A DNA stretch of 51,466 nucleotides from Bacteroidota bacterium (GTDB lineage Bacteria > Bacteroidota > Bacteroidia > Chitinophagales > Chitinophagaceae): NCBI GenBank assembly GCA_023415275.1, contig JAEZLJ010000132.1, positions 1 through 51,466 of the forward strand, written 5' to 3'. A program made the translations under genes and the position numbers. Shown piece after piece: positions 8,667 to 17,322 of the stretch (the first letter of the stretch is position 1; every line of letters begins with the position of its first letter). Under the pieces are notes generated by a model that had not been told where the DNA came from, ran no database searches, and saw only the letters and a program-made list of their open reading frames with translations.

Positions 8667-10319
8667 TTAAAGAGCTGTAGTAAACATTTTCCTTGCCAGT
8701 TTGTTATCGTGCGTGTAAATGTCATCCCTGAAATTGATCTTGCCAGTTTCATCTACCCATGATGTATAATAAGTGATAACTACGGGTACAGGCTTTTTGA
8801 GTTTTACGAACTTCTCAGTTCCGCTATACATGGCCTCATTAATTCTTTCAGGTGTCCATTCAGGATTATCTTTTAATAGGTAATTAGCCATTTTTTCAGG
8901 ATCAGATAAGCGTATGCATCCATGACTGTATGCTCTCTTGTCCTTGTCAAACAAGCTTTTCGCGGGCGTATCATGAAAATAAATATTGAAGCTATTGGGA
9001 AAGAGGAATTTCACCCTTCCCAAAGAGTTCTTTTCACCCGGCAATTGTCTGATCTTTGGCAAGCCGTCCTCGGTGCCTACCTGCTCCATATTCTGGCTGG
9101 CCAGGTAGTCAGGATTGGAGGCTAGTTTTGGAAGGATCTCTTTTTCTACAATACTTGGAGGTACATTCCAGTAAGGACTGAATACGATCTGGTTAAGATC
9201 CCCACTGAACATCATGGTATTATGCCCTTCTTTACCCACTACCACATTCATATCGAATGCTTTCTGTTTGCCCTCATACACATGCAATACAAACTCCGGA
9301 ATATTCACTACGATCAGTTGGCCTGATGGAGTTGTAGGCATCCAGCGCATACGGCCCATATTCATCAGTATCTGCTCCACTCTTTTCAATACAGGCACAT
9401 TCATATCCTTTACTAATTCGGCAGAAATATGCCCGGTAGGCGTATATCCCATACGCGACTGGTAGATTTTTACAGCGTTCTCCAGTGTATCGTTAAATAC
9501 GCGGCTGGTATCATGGCCAACCATATCGCCTGTAATTTGCAGGCGCTTTTTGATAAGGGTGATGGCTGGATCTGTAGACCCTGGCTTCAGCGTTTTTTTA
9601 ACTCCCACAACCTGTGGCCATCCACCTGCCTTGGCAATATTATAATATTGACCCAGCTTCTCTTTTAATAGCTTGTAAGGTTCATTAACGTCTTCAAAAT
9701 ATTTATTGTCCTTATGCTTTTTGTTTAACAATGAATCTGCCACACTCATAATGTCCACTTTCTTATAAGGAATGAAACGCTCCATTTCCTTACGCTTCAC
9801 GTATCCTTTGTCGAAATTGTTCAGGATGTACAGGATGAAATGCTGGGTCAGTGTTAATTCAGTATTTATGAAAGATTTGTTTCCTGCACTAACTGAAAGA
9901 TCTTCGGCAGCTACCAAAGCATCCATTCTTTTCTGAAGGGCCTTATCGCGCAACAGGGTATCATTGTCATAGGTGGTCACATAATCATGAAGATTCCAGA
10001 ATCCAAGCGCCTGTTCAGTCAGCCCATCCTTACTGAACCATGCGAACTGGTAGTTACGGGTATTATAAAAGCTTTTTATGCGGCGGGCTACTGAATCGCT
10101 AACACCCTTATCCTTAAAAAATTTTTCCATATCGAGGCTGTCCAGGAAAAGATTGGAGTAGGAGTTGGAGGGATTAATGCTCAGGTCTCTTTTACTCACA
10201 TTCTTCTGTGCAGCAGACTTTGCTTCGTTGTCATCATTATCTGCCTTGGTTCCACCATTGCTCTGGCAGGAGGCAAACAGGTTTCCAAGAATAGCGGCAT
10301 ATATTAATAATCTCTTCAT
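8667..10319 (-). CDS. L,D-transpeptidase lipoprotein, YcbB/LdtD type
   Basis: Paralogue of the gene just downstream, 550 residues. The ATG at 10319 is preferred over one at 10457 because it opens a clean lipoprotein signal, MKRLLIYAAILGNLFASC (lipidated C18), while the longer version adds 46 residues translated from a G-rich repeat. Order: lipobox, acidic linker, YcbB-like region, peptidoglycan-binding domain (AVKIYQSRMGYTPTG), YkuD domain with HDTP and SHGCIRLSD, nucleophile C468. It should sit as a lipoprotein facing peptidoglycan and form 3-3 crosslinks. It is first in a probable two-gene unit with the transpeptidase at 6978, and divergent from the small gene at 10541. Confidence 0.9.
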   Translation of the reverse strand: MKRLLIYAAILGNLFASCQSNGGTKADNDDNEAKSAAQKNVSKRDLSINPSNSYSNLFLDSLDMEKFFKDKGVSDSVARRIKSFYNTRNYQFAWFSKDGLTEQALGFWNLHDYVTTYDNDTLLRDKALQKRMDALVAAEDLSVSAGNKSFINTELTLTQHFILYILNNFDKGYVKRKEMERFIPYKKVDIMSVADSLLNKKHKDNKYFEDVNEPYKLLKEKLGQYYNIAKAGGWPQVVGVKKTLKPGSTDPAITLIKKRLQITGDMVGHDTSRVFNDTLENAVKIYQSRMGYTPTGHISAELVKDMNVPVLKRVEQILMNMGRMRWMPTTPSGQLIVVNIPEFVLHVYEGKQKAFDMNVVVGKEGHNTMMFSGDLNQIVFSPYWNVPPSIVEKEILPKLASNPDYLASQNMEQVGTEDGLPKIRQLPGEKNSLGRVKFLFPNSFNIYFHDTPAKSLFDKDKRAYSHGCIRLSDPEKMANYLLKDNPEWTPERINEAMYSGTEKFVKLKKPVPVVITYYTSWVDETGKINFRDDIYTHDNKLARKMFTTAL

Positions 10320-10388
10320 ATTGTTGAGTTGTACAAACCACATGCCTTGAAATGCGCTCAGCAATTCTTGCAAAGGAGCCCATCTGTA

Positions 10389-10428
10389 GGGCAATTTTTG
10401 GGGTATTTGGGGAATTTTTGGGGATTGG
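10389..10428 (+). repeat. G-run repeat, possible G-quadruplex
   Basis: Runs of G at 10389-10391, 10400-10403, 10409-10412, 10420-10423 and 10427-10428 are separated by AT-rich spacers of 8, 5, 7 and 3 bases. The repeat unit is close to AATTTTTGGGG. It lies in the leader or promoter of the transpeptidase lipoprotein gene, whose transcript would carry the C-rich copy. Four runs allow an intramolecular quadruplex, although one loop is longer than the usual limit of seven. Confidence 0.5.
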
Positions 10429-10485
10429 CAGATGTAAATGAACCAGGCAGGGCACATTTATTTCATCATTAACTTTTTGTAGTTA

Positions 10486-10518
10486 TTGTTAATATTTTAA
10501 GGTCCAATTATAGATTTG
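10486..10518 (+). promoter_or_regulatory. Bacteroidota-type promoter for the gene at 10541
   Basis: TTG at 10486-10488 and TAGATTTG at 10511-10518, with 22 bases between, match the Bacteroidota primary sigma pattern (TTG at -33, TAnnTTTG at -7). Transcription would start near 10525, giving a leader of about 16 bases. Confidence 0.6.
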
Positions 10519-10540
10519 TACCTGTTTCAAACTTGAACGT

Positions 10541-10798
10541 ATGTCAAAATGTAATTTTTCTATAGGGTTTACAGGAACCCCTGAGGAGGTATTCTCCAGG
10601 GCTAAAACTGCAGTGGAAAAACAAGGTGGTAGTTTTTCAGGCAGCGCTACAGATGGAAGCTTTTCCATTAATGTTTTTGGTAATATTAGTGGCAGCTATA
10701 CGGTTTCCGGCCAGCAATTACACATATCAATAGAAGAGAAGCCTATTATGATCCCCTGCGCTGCCATTGAAAATGCGCTAAAAAGCCAGATAGGCTGA
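10541..10798 (+). CDS. Small conserved-looking protein, function unknown
   Basis: An 85-residue soluble protein with a helix-plus-sheet pattern: a short strand, a helix (TPEEVFSRAKTAVEKQG), then Gly/Ser-rich alternating strands and a final helix (AIENALKSQIG). It faintly recalls small polyhydroxyalkanoate-granule-type proteins, but I cannot name the family. A well-formed promoter lies directly upstream and the reading frame has a regular codon pattern, so it is very probably real. It is divergent from the transpeptidase pair and followed by a long non-coding region. Confidence 0.7.
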   Translation: MSKCNFSIGFTGTPEEVFSRAKTAVEKQGGSFSGSATDGSFSINVFGNISGSYTVSGQQLHISIEEKPIMIPCAAIENALKSQIG

Positions 10799-10962
10799 TT
10801 GAGTTCTGAAATTTCCACGGCTCTTTAAAACCAGCAATGGATGGAAATTACCATTGTGTGAAATTGGCTCACTTTAGATGTATTGTAAGGGTATAGACTG
10901 AAAAATGAACTATAATCGCCTGGGCTAAACATGCCTATATCTATAAATACCTCCTATTTCAG

Positions 10963-11028
10963 CTATAGATGTACCAAAGATATTCCATAGATGAGCCATA
11001 GATATCCCATAGATATTCCAACGATATA
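10963..11028. repeat. Six tandem 11-bp units
   Basis: Successive 11-base units begin at 10963 (CTATAGATGTA), 10974 (CCAAAGATATT), 10985 (CCATAGATGAG), 10996 (CCATAGATATC), 11007 (CCATAGATATT) and 11018 (CCAACGATATA). GAT at unit positions 6-8 is the same in all six. Two weaker units may precede them from 10941. Eleven bases is one helical turn and not a multiple of three, so the array is a DNA-level rather than a protein-coding repeat. Confidence 0.85.
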
Positions 11029-11053
11029 AGGGTTGGAATATCTATGGGATATC
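11001..11053. repeat. Perfect 22-bp inverted repeat with 9-base spacer
   Basis: The arms at 11001-11022 and 11032-11053 are exact reverse complements, with GATATAAGG between. The left arm is made from units 4 to 6 of the 11-bp array, so the array appears to have been copied in inverted orientation. No T-run follows on either side, so it does not look like a terminator. Confidence 0.9.
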
Positions 11054-11135
11054 CCCGGGTCATCAATATTATGTGTGTGGAATATTCCAGCCAGGAGCTG
11101 GAAACAGGTAAGGGGAAACTAGTCGAAAGTTGGGC

Positions 11136-11279
11136 TCAAGGAGTCATTTGGTCCTGAAGTAGGTATTCCTGGAACAGTTTAGCTGCTTCCTTATGTTTTT
11201 CTGGTTACTCTTTGTTATGCAGCCAATGCCCCATTGACGGATTACGATTTTTCAGGAATGGACCATTAACGAGGGGCAA
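11136..11279 (-). pseudogene. Possible decayed coding fragment
   Basis: Read on the minus strand from TTG at 11279, one frame gives 24 protein-like residues (including NPSMGHWLHNKE), a TAA at 11205-11207, then 22 more residues in the same frame (PEKHKEAAKLFQEYLLQDQM and two more) and a TGA. The second half would form an amphipathic helix. A CAA-to-TAA change would explain the break. I do not recognise the family. Chance is a real alternative for so short a stretch. Confidence 0.3.
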
Positions 11280-11366
11280 GAACAAATAATATTATATGTT
11301 TATATAGCTTAATTGCCAAAAACTTGGGAAAATCCATGATACGAGGCTATTATCTTCTATATTGTA

Positions 11367-11397
11367 TTGGCAGATTAACGGTGTGCCCTTACCTTTG
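11367..11397 (+). promoter_or_regulatory. Bacteroidota-type promoter for atpD
   Basis: TTG at 11367-11369 and TACCTTTG at 11390-11397 are spaced by 20 bases, an ideal match to the Bacteroidota primary sigma pattern. Transcription would start near 11404, leaving a leader of about 65 bases before the atpD ATG. Confidence 0.7.
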
Positions 11398-11467
11398 CAG
11401 CCGAAATTGAAAACCATCTCTTTTTAACTCGGTTTTCAGTTTAAAAATCTTCTTTTAAAAGCTATAT

Positions 11468-12967
11468 ATGGCAAAAGTTGGTAAGGTAAAACAAATCATT
11501 GGCGCCGTTGTGGATGTTCAGTTCCATGGCAGCCTTCCTGAAATTTATAATGCATTAGAAATTAAAAGGGATAATGGTGATACCCTGGTGCTTGAGGTGC
11601 AAAACCACCTTGGCGAAGACAGTGTGCGCACCATTGCCATGGATGGTACTGAAGGCCTTACCCGTGGTGTGGATGTGGTGGATACAGGTTCGGCTATAAA
11701 AATGCCAGCTAGTGACCAGATCAAAGGCCGTCTCTTTAATGTTACCGGTGACCCAATTGATGGTTTGCCTGCAGTATCTAAAGTGAATGGACGCCCTATT
11801 CACGCCAAGCCACCAGCTTTTGAAAATCTTTCTACAGCTACTGAAGTATTATTTACAGGTATCAAGGTGATTGACCTGATCGAGCCTTATTCCAAAGGTG
11901 GTAAGATCGGTTTGTTTGGTGGTGCGGGTGTAGGAAAGACTGTATTGATCCAGGAATTGATCAACAACATTGCCAAGGCATATGCTGGTGTATCTGTATT
12001 TGCTGGTGTAGGTGAAAGAACCCGTGAAGGAAATGACCTGATGCGTGAGATGATCGAAGCAGGTATCATGAACTATGGTGAAGCTTTCAAGCATAGCATG
12101 GAAGAAGGTGGATGGGATTTGAGCAAAGTGAACATGGATGAACTGGCAGAATCAAAAGCTACCTTCGTATTCGGCCAGATGAATGAGCCCCCAGGTGCCC
12201 GTGCACGTGTGGCACTTTCCGGATTGACCATTGCAGAATACTATCGTGATGGTGATGGCACTGGTAAAGGCCGTGATATCCTTTTCTTCGTTGACAATAT
12301 CTTCCGTTTTACCCAGGCAGGTTCTGAGGTTTCGGCCCTGTTAGGCCGTATGCCTTCTGCGGTAGGTTACCAACCTACACTGGCGACTGAAATGGGATTG
12401 ATGCAGGAGCGTATCACTTCTACTAAAAATGGTTCAATTACCTCCGTACAGGCGGTATATGTACCTGCGGATGACCTTACCGATCCGGCCCCGGCTACAA
12501 CGTTTGCCCACCTGGATGCTACTACGGTATTATCTCGTAAGATCGCTGACCTTGGTATTTACCCTGCGGTGGATCCCCTGGATTCTACCTCACGTATCCT
12601 GATGCCATCTGTAGTAGGTGAAGCGCATTACAACTGTGCTAACCGTGTGAAGCTGATCTTACAGCGTTATAAAGAATTGCAGGATATTATCGCCATCCTT
12701 GGATTGGATGAATTAAGTGATGAAGATAAACTGACTGTATCCCGCGCCAGGAAAGTGCAGCGTTTCTTATCTCAGCCTTTCCACGTGGCAGAAGCCTTTA
12801 CAGGTTTGAAAGGTGTGTTGGTTCCCATTGAAGAAACAATTCGTGGTTTCAACATGATCATGGACGGTGAGGTGGATGAATACCCTGAAGCAGCCTTTAA
12901 CCTGGTTGGTTCAATAGATGATGCCATCGAAAAAGGGAAGAAGCTGATGGCCCAGGCTCAGGGATAA
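11468..12967 (+). CDS. atpD: F1F0 ATP synthase subunit beta
   Basis: Catalytic subunit of the F1 head, making ATP from the proton gradient. The 499-residue protein has the P-loop GGAGVGKT (151-158), the GERTREGND segment and the DELSDED loop near the C-terminus that contacts gamma and epsilon. It is followed after 142 bp by atpC. The other F-type genes are not in this window; a separate atpDC unit is common in Bacteroidota. A strong promoter precedes it. Identity is certain. Confidence 0.99.
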   Translation: MAKVGKVKQIIGAVVDVQFHGSLPEIYNALEIKRDNGDTLVLEVQNHLGEDSVRTIAMDGTEGLTRGVDVVDTGSAIKMPASDQIKGRLFNVTGDPIDGLPAVSKVNGRPIHAKPPAFENLSTATEVLFTGIKVIDLIEPYSKGGKIGLFGGAGVGKTVLIQELINNIAKAYAGVSVFAGVGERTREGNDLMREMIEAGIMNYGEAFKHSMEEGGWDLSKVNMDELAESKATFVFGQMNEPPGARARVALSGLTIAEYYRDGDGTGKGRDILFFVDNIFRFTQAGSEVSALLGRMPSAVGYQPTLATEMGLMQERITSTKNGSITSVQAVYVPADDLTDPAPATTFAHLDATTVLSRKIADLGIYPAVDPLDSTSRILMPSVVGEAHYNCANRVKLILQRYKELQDIIAILGLDELSDEDKLTVSRARKVQRFLSQPFHVAEAFTGLKGVLVPIEETIRGFNMIMDGEVDEYPEAAFNLVGSIDDAIEKGKKLMAQAQG

Positions 12968-12970
12968 GAA

Positions 12971-13001
12971 AGTTTATAGTTTATAGTTTGTGGTTTGTAG
13001 T
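12971..13001. repeat. Four 7-bp tandem units between atpD and atpC
   Basis: Units GTTTATA, GTTTATA, GTTTGTG and GTTTGTA start at 12971, 12978, 12985 and 12992, with a final partial GTT. The array begins three bases after the atpD stop and lies inside the operon, where it could affect message structure or the atpD to atpC ratio. Function is unknown. Confidence 0.7.
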
Positions 13002-13109
13002 TGATCCTTCAAGAAATAACAGTTTTTACAGGATCACATAATCCCCAGGCAAAAGGGATGGTTAGCATAGATAGAATCATCTACAAAAACAAGAAAGCAG
13101 AATCAGAAC

Positions 13110-13367
13110 ATGACTTTAGAAATATTAACACCGGACAAGAAATTATTCAGTGGTGAGGTGTATGGAGTGCAAATGCCTGGCATCAGCGGATCATTTGAAG
13201 TATTGGACAAGCATGCCCCGCTGGTTAGTGCATTAAAATCAGGCCGCCTTAAGGTATTGCGTGATAAGCAAAACCATACAGCCAGCTATGACATCCAGGG
13301 TGGTTTTGTGGAAGTACTGAATAATAAGGTTACTGTTTTGGTGGAAGGTGCTATTGTTATCGAATAA
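13110..13367 (+). CDS. atpC: F1F0 ATP synthase subunit epsilon, short form
   Basis: Rotor-stalk subunit of F1. Only 85 residues: it holds the N-terminal beta-sandwich (TLEILTPDKKLFSGEV, FEVLDKHAPLVSALKSG) and lacks the C-terminal two-helix domain of the usual roughly 130-residue protein. That domain inhibits ATP hydrolysis in many bacteria, so this form should not inhibit in that way. Short epsilon subunits are usual in Bacteroidota, so this is probably not a truncation artefact. It is cotranscribed with atpD and followed within 30 bp by a terminator. Confidence 0.95.
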   Translation: MTLEILTPDKKLFSGEVYGVQMPGISGSFEVLDKHAPLVSALKSGRLKVLRDKQNHTASYDIQGGFVEVLNNKVTVLVEGAIVIE

Positions 13368-13394
13368 TATTCTTACCTGTATAAATGGTAAAGG

Positions 13395-13420
13395 AAAGCT
13401 CCCAATTTGGGAGCTTTTTT
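13395..13420 (+). terminator. Rho-independent terminator of atpDC
   Basis: A perfect 10-bp stem (AAAGCTCCCA and TGGGAGCTTT) with a three-base loop, running into a T-tract to 13420. It lies 28 bases after the atpC stop. Confidence 0.92.
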
Positions 13421-13519
13421 CTTTTAAGCCTCATCAATAAATCCGCCTGCAGGCTCTTCATTGACCATTACTATGGCATATTGATTGCGCCTGAATAGTT
13501 GTGTTGAAAAAATTGATGT

Positions 13520-14599
13520 ATGAAGATTGCGCAGATTTCACCATTATATGAGGCAGTACCGCCAAAGCTTTATGGTGGAACGGAGCGAGTGGTACATTAC
13601 CTGACAGAAGAATTGATGCAGATGGGCCAGGAAGTTACTCTATTTGCATCAGGTGATTCCAAAACCAGCGCAAAACTGCAGGCTATAGTGCCCGAAGCTT
13701 TGCGCCTGAAGAACTGTGAAGATGGATTGATCCCGCATCTTTTACAAATTGAAGAGGTAATGGATAGGGCTCATGATTTTGATTTAATTCATTTTCATAC
13801 AGATTACCTGAACTTTCCTTTCACTAATGGGCTTGATGTGCCACACGTGACTACACTGCATGGAAAACTGAGCATTCCTGAGTTGCAGCCTTTCTACAAC
13901 AAGTACAGGCATCAGCCGGTCATATCTATTTCAAAAAGTCAGCGCAAGCCTTTGCCCCAGGCCAATTGGGTAGGCAATGTGCATCATGGCTTGCCAATTG
14001 ATCTGTTAAAGCCCGGAAAAGGGAACGGGAAATACCTGGCATTTTTAGGAAGGGTATCGCCTGAAAAAGGTTTGGAAAGCGCTATATCTATAGCTATTGC
14101 CGCGGGCTTGCCTTTAAAAGTGGCTGCCAAGATAGACAAGGCAGATAAAGAATATTATGAAGAGAAAATCAGGAAGTTATTTGAACATCCCCTGGTAGAA
14201 TATATTGGTGAGGTCAATGAAAAGCAGAAGCAGCAATTTCTTGGCAATGCTATGGCCTTATTGTTTCCCATCAACTGGGAAGAACCATTTGGAATGGTGT
14301 TGATAGAAGCCATGTCCTGTGGAACACCAGTCATAGCTTTCAATAGAGGATCAGTGCCGGAGATCATTGAAAACGGGCGCAATGGATTTCTTATTTCTAC
14401 AGAAAAACAAGCCATTAAAGCACTGGGTCAATTGCATAAGATAGACAGAAAGGAAGTGAGAAAGCTGTTTGAAGAACGGTTTTCATCCAGGAGAATGGCG
14501 TTGGATTATTTAAAGATCTATGAAAAGCTGGTGTCAAAAGCAAGATCAAAAGTGAAGACCATTTACCCATTGGGGGTAACAAAACTATCTGCAATTTAA
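13520..14599 (+). CDS. GT4-family glycosyltransferase
   Basis: Nucleotide-sugar-dependent retaining glycosyltransferase with GT-B fold, 359 residues, no signal or membrane segment. The N-terminal acceptor domain begins MKIAQISPLYEAVPPKLYGGTERVV. The donor domain holds GRVSPEKGLE and the EPFGMVLIEAMSCGTPVIAF motif with the paired Glu of GT4 enzymes. It is followed 10 bp later by the glycogen debranching enzyme, so the two form an operon. That pairing suggests alpha-glucan or trehalose-type metabolism; the exact acceptor cannot be told from sequence. Confidence 0.85.
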   Translation: MKIAQISPLYEAVPPKLYGGTERVVHYLTEELMQMGQEVTLFASGDSKTSAKLQAIVPEALRLKNCEDGLIPHLLQIEEVMDRAHDFDLIHFHTDYLNFPFTNGLDVPHVTTLHGKLSIPELQPFYNKYRHQPVISISKSQRKPLPQANWVGNVHHGLPIDLLKPGKGNGKYLAFLGRVSPEKGLESAISIAIAAGLPLKVAAKIDKADKEYYEEKIRKLFEHPLVEYIGEVNEKQKQQFLGNAMALLFPINWEEPFGMVLIEAMSCGTPVIAFNRGSVPEIIENGRNGFLISTEKQAIKALGQLHKIDRKEVRKLFEERFSSRRMALDYLKIYEKLVSKARSKVKTIYPLGVTKLSAI

Positions 14600-14609
14600 A
14601 CCAATAGCT

Positions 14610-16775
14610 ATGTTACCAAAAGTGCAAGTTTCAACAGAAGAGGATAAGTTTCATATAGGTGGGGATATTGTTTATGTAGATGACCGCACGCGGGTCTTGA
14701 ACCATTATGATACGTTTGGAATTTTTGATCAATGGGGCGATATACATCCGCATGCCAGAAAGCTTCATGGGATCTATCATGAAGGCACCCGGTTTTTGAA
14801 CAGGCTGGAATTGCGCATCAATGGACAAAAGCCATTGTTATTGAGTTCGGCTATTAAGGAGAACAACCAGGTGTTGTCAGTAGATCTGACCAACCCTGCT
14901 TTTTCCGATTGTCATATACCCGAAAACACGGTCCATATTTCCCGGAGCCAGTTTATAAGGAATGGGGTTTTTTACGAAGAGATCCAGTTGGCCAATTATG
15001 GACCTACCCAATGTTCATTGAACCTTAGCTTACAATTTGGAAGTGATTTTAAAGACCTCTTTGAAATACGTGGTATTGAACGCAAATCAAAACAGCCAAA
15101 ATGTGAATTGCTTTCCGGAGATGAAAAAATAACTTACGAATACACAGGCCTGGATAATATTACCAGGCGGACCGAGGTGAAGTTTGAGAATAACGGTTAC
15201 GAGATCAAAAGGAATCTCTGTTTATTCCACCTCGGGTTAGAGCCCCAGGAGGTGAAGCAAATTCATTATTCTATATTTTTCAATTCGGGCGACAGTGAGT
15301 TGGAAACCATTAAGTACAAAGAGGTAAAAAAGGCGCTTCGTGAAGAACAGCAGACCGCACACCGGCTTTTTGCTGATATTATTACTACCAACGAACAATT
15401 CAACCATTGGGTGACCAGGTCAAAGACAGACCTGCTTTCCCTGCTTTCACAAACACGTTTCGGCATGTACCCATATGCGGGTGTGCCCTGGTATAACACA
15501 GCCTTTGGAAGAGATGGCATCATTACAGCCATGGAAACATTATGGCTGGCACCAGAGATCAGCAAGAATGTACTGTTGTTCCTGGCGCAGATGCAGGCCC
15601 GTGAAATAATACCTGAGAAAGATGCTGAACCAGGTAAGATCTTGCACGAAACCCGCTCGGGTGAAATGGCAAATACAGGAGAGGTGCCCTTTGGAAAATA
15701 TTATGGAACCATTGATGCCACTCCTTTGTTTGTGATGCTGGCAGGTATGTATTATGAACGCACGCATGACAGGGAAACCATCGTAGAGATATGGCCCAAT
15801 TTAAAAATGGCTTTGTTCTGGATTGACGAATATGGAGATATCGACAAGGACGGTTTTGTCGAGTACATACATAAATCTGAAAATGGATTGACTAACCAGG
15901 GATGGAAGGATTCACATGATTCTGTGATGTATGAAAACGGAGAGCTGTGCGAACCTCCCATAGCCTTATGCGAAGTGCAGGGATATGTATATGCTGCAAA
16001 AAAATACGGCTCCATGCTGGCAGGCATCTTTGATGAAAATGAATTATCTGAAAAACTTGCCCTGGAGGCTGTAAGGCTCAAAAAGCAATTTAATGAGCAA
16101 TTCTGGGATTCTGAGTTGGGATGTTATGTGCTGGCACTGGATGGAAATAAAAAACCATGCAGGGTAAAATCATCTAATGCAGGTCAGTGCTTATTCACAG
16201 GAATTGTAGAAGAGGATAAGGCCCGCATGCTGGCTGATACATTGATGCATGAAAATATGTTCAGCGGGTGGGGCATAAGAACATTGGCAGTGGGAGAGCA
16301 GCGATATAATCCAATGTCTTACCACAATGGTTCCATATGGCCTCATGATAATGCGCTGATTGCTTATGGATTGTCCTTATATGGATACCAGGAAGAAGCC
16401 CTGCGGATCATGAGTGCTATGTTTGATGCATCCCTGTTCATAGACCTGCAAAGATTGCCTGAACTCTATTGCGGTTTTGAAAGAAAAGCCAATGAAGGAC
16501 CTACAGCCTACCCTGTAGCATGTTCGCCCCAGGCATGGTCAGTGACCGTATTATTCATGTTGTTGCAATCCTGCCTGAAGATCAGCATCAATGCACGCAC
16601 AAAGACCATAATTTTTGATAAGCCTGAACTTCCCGCCTACCTGGAGAAGATCCATATTTCCAAACTGAAGGTGGGTGAGCATGAGTTAAGTTTTGATGCT
16701 TACCGGCACCAGTTTGATATTGGTTTTAATGTGAAACAAAAGCCGCCAGGTTGGGAAGTGATCATAAGGAAATAA
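14610..16775 (+). CDS. Glycogen debranching enzyme (amylo-alpha-1,6-glucosidase)
   Basis: Cytoplasmic glucosidase removing alpha-1,6 branches. The 721-residue protein has an N-terminal beta-rich bacterial GDE domain (about 10-230) and a C-terminal (alpha/alpha)6 barrel (about 270-680). Motifs include PWYNTAFGRDG, HETRSGEMANTGEVPFG, NQGWKDSHDS, SYHNGSIWPHDN and LPELYCGF, as in GDE and GH63-like enzymes. It has no signal peptide. It directly follows the GT4 gene and ends at a symmetrical terminator. Acting on glycogen or a related storage glucan is the likely role; relatives acting on other alpha-glucans cannot be excluded. Confidence 0.88.
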   Translation: MLPKVQVSTEEDKFHIGGDIVYVDDRTRVLNHYDTFGIFDQWGDIHPHARKLHGIYHEGTRFLNRLELRINGQKPLLLSSAIKENNQVLSVDLTNPAFSDCHIPENTVHISRSQFIRNGVFYEEIQLANYGPTQCSLNLSLQFGSDFKDLFEIRGIERKSKQPKCELLSGDEKITYEYTGLDNITRRTEVKFENNGYEIKRNLCLFHLGLEPQEVKQIHYSIFFNSGDSELETIKYKEVKKALREEQQTAHRLFADIITTNEQFNHWVTRSKTDLLSLLSQTRFGMYPYAGVPWYNTAFGRDGIITAMETLWLAPEISKNVLLFLAQMQAREIIPEKDAEPGKILHETRSGEMANTGEVPFGKYYGTIDATPLFVMLAGMYYERTHDRETIVEIWPNLKMALFWIDEYGDIDKDGFVEYIHKSENGLTNQGWKDSHDSVMYENGELCEPPIALCEVQGYVYAAKKYGSMLAGIFDENELSEKLALEAVRLKKQFNEQFWDSELGCYVLALDGNKKPCRVKSSNAGQCLFTGIVEEDKARMLADTLMHENMFSGWGIRTLAVGEQRYNPMSYHNGSIWPHDNALIAYGLSLYGYQEEALRIMSAMFDASLFIDLQRLPELYCGFERKANEGPTAYPVACSPQAWSVTVLFMLLQSCLKISINARTKTIIFDKPELPAYLEKIHISKLKVGEHELSFDAYRHQFDIGFNVKQKPPGWEVIIRK

Positions 16776-16777
16776 TA

Positions 16778-16803
16778 AAGAAGCCCGGGAGTCCGGGCTT
16801 CTT
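16778..16803. terminator. Hairpin between convergent genes
   Basis: A perfect 11-bp stem (AAGAAGCCCGG and CCGGGCTTCTT) with a four-base loop, three bases after the debranching enzyme stop and 21 bases from the end of the convergent RDD gene. A-rich on the left and T-containing on the right, it may serve both directions, although neither U-tract is long. Confidence 0.75.
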
Positions 16804-16824
16804 ATATTACTAGGAATAGTTGTG

Positions 16825-17259
16825 TTATGATTTGATGATCAGTGTTCCGGCCATTTTATCGTGCAAGGTTTGTTTTTTATCATCCCAAAGCATCATAAGA
16901 TATCCAATAAACAAAATAATGGCAGAAATATATTTACCAAAAAAGCGACCGCTTGCATTGGCAAAGCTGATTCGATGGCCATTCATATCTGTAACTTTCA
17001 GACCAAGCGCTCTTTTGCCAATCGTAGCCTGGTTCTCGCCCGATTCAAGAATGGCACTATATAACCAGTTTACAAGTATGCCAACAAGGCTTCCGGGAAG
17101 CTCTCCAAAAATAGCCTGCAATGCATAAGTTGGAATGATCAGGATAAATCCATCAAGTAAGGCTGCTGCGAATCTTTCCCCAAAGCTTCCATATACAATG
17201 ATCTCCTGTGGGAAAAGATCGGAAGAAGGGGGCTGGGATGAATAGTTTTGGTAATCCAT
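16825..17259 (-). CDS. RDD family membrane protein
   Basis: A small integral membrane protein of 144 residues. The RDD domain shows the Arg and Asp positions in RFAAALLDGFILIIPTY and GKRALGLKVTDMNGHRISF, with hydrophobic segments around 33-50, 55-72 and 108-125. RDD proteins have no single known role; some have been linked to ion transport. It is convergent with the glucan operon and lies 63 bp downstream of yqgE on the same strand. Confidence 0.85.
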   Translation of the reverse strand: MDYQNYSSQPPSSDLFPQEIIVYGSFGERFAAALLDGFILIIPTYALQAIFGELPGSLVGILVNWLYSAILESGENQATIGKRALGLKVTDMNGHRISFANASGRFFGKYISAIILFIGYLMMLWDDKKQTLHDKMAGTLIIKS

Positions 17260-17322
17260 CAGAAAAAATTTTACCCAAGAAAAGAATTCTTTTTTAAACC
17301 AAATAGTAAAATTATAATTTAA

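Larger units (their letters stand above)
10799..11467. other. 669-bp non-coding region before atpD
   Basis: No convincing intact gene. It holds an 11-bp tandem repeat (10963-11028), a perfect 22-bp inverted repeat (11001-11053), a protein-like minus-strand stretch interrupted by one stop (11136-11279) and the atpD promoter (11367-11397). The first 160 bases and the stretch 11280-11360 show nothing further that I can support. Confidence 0.7.

Noticed and set aside
10320..10457. An N-terminal extension of 46 codons on the transpeptidase lipoprotein
   Set aside because: It translates the G-run repeat region, and the internal ATG at 10319 opens a clean lipoprotein signal.
13493..16826. The 13-mer GAATAGTTGTGTT at 13493 and again at 16814
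   Set aside because: In 51 kb several shared 13-mers are expected by chance, and the surrounding sequences do not match.
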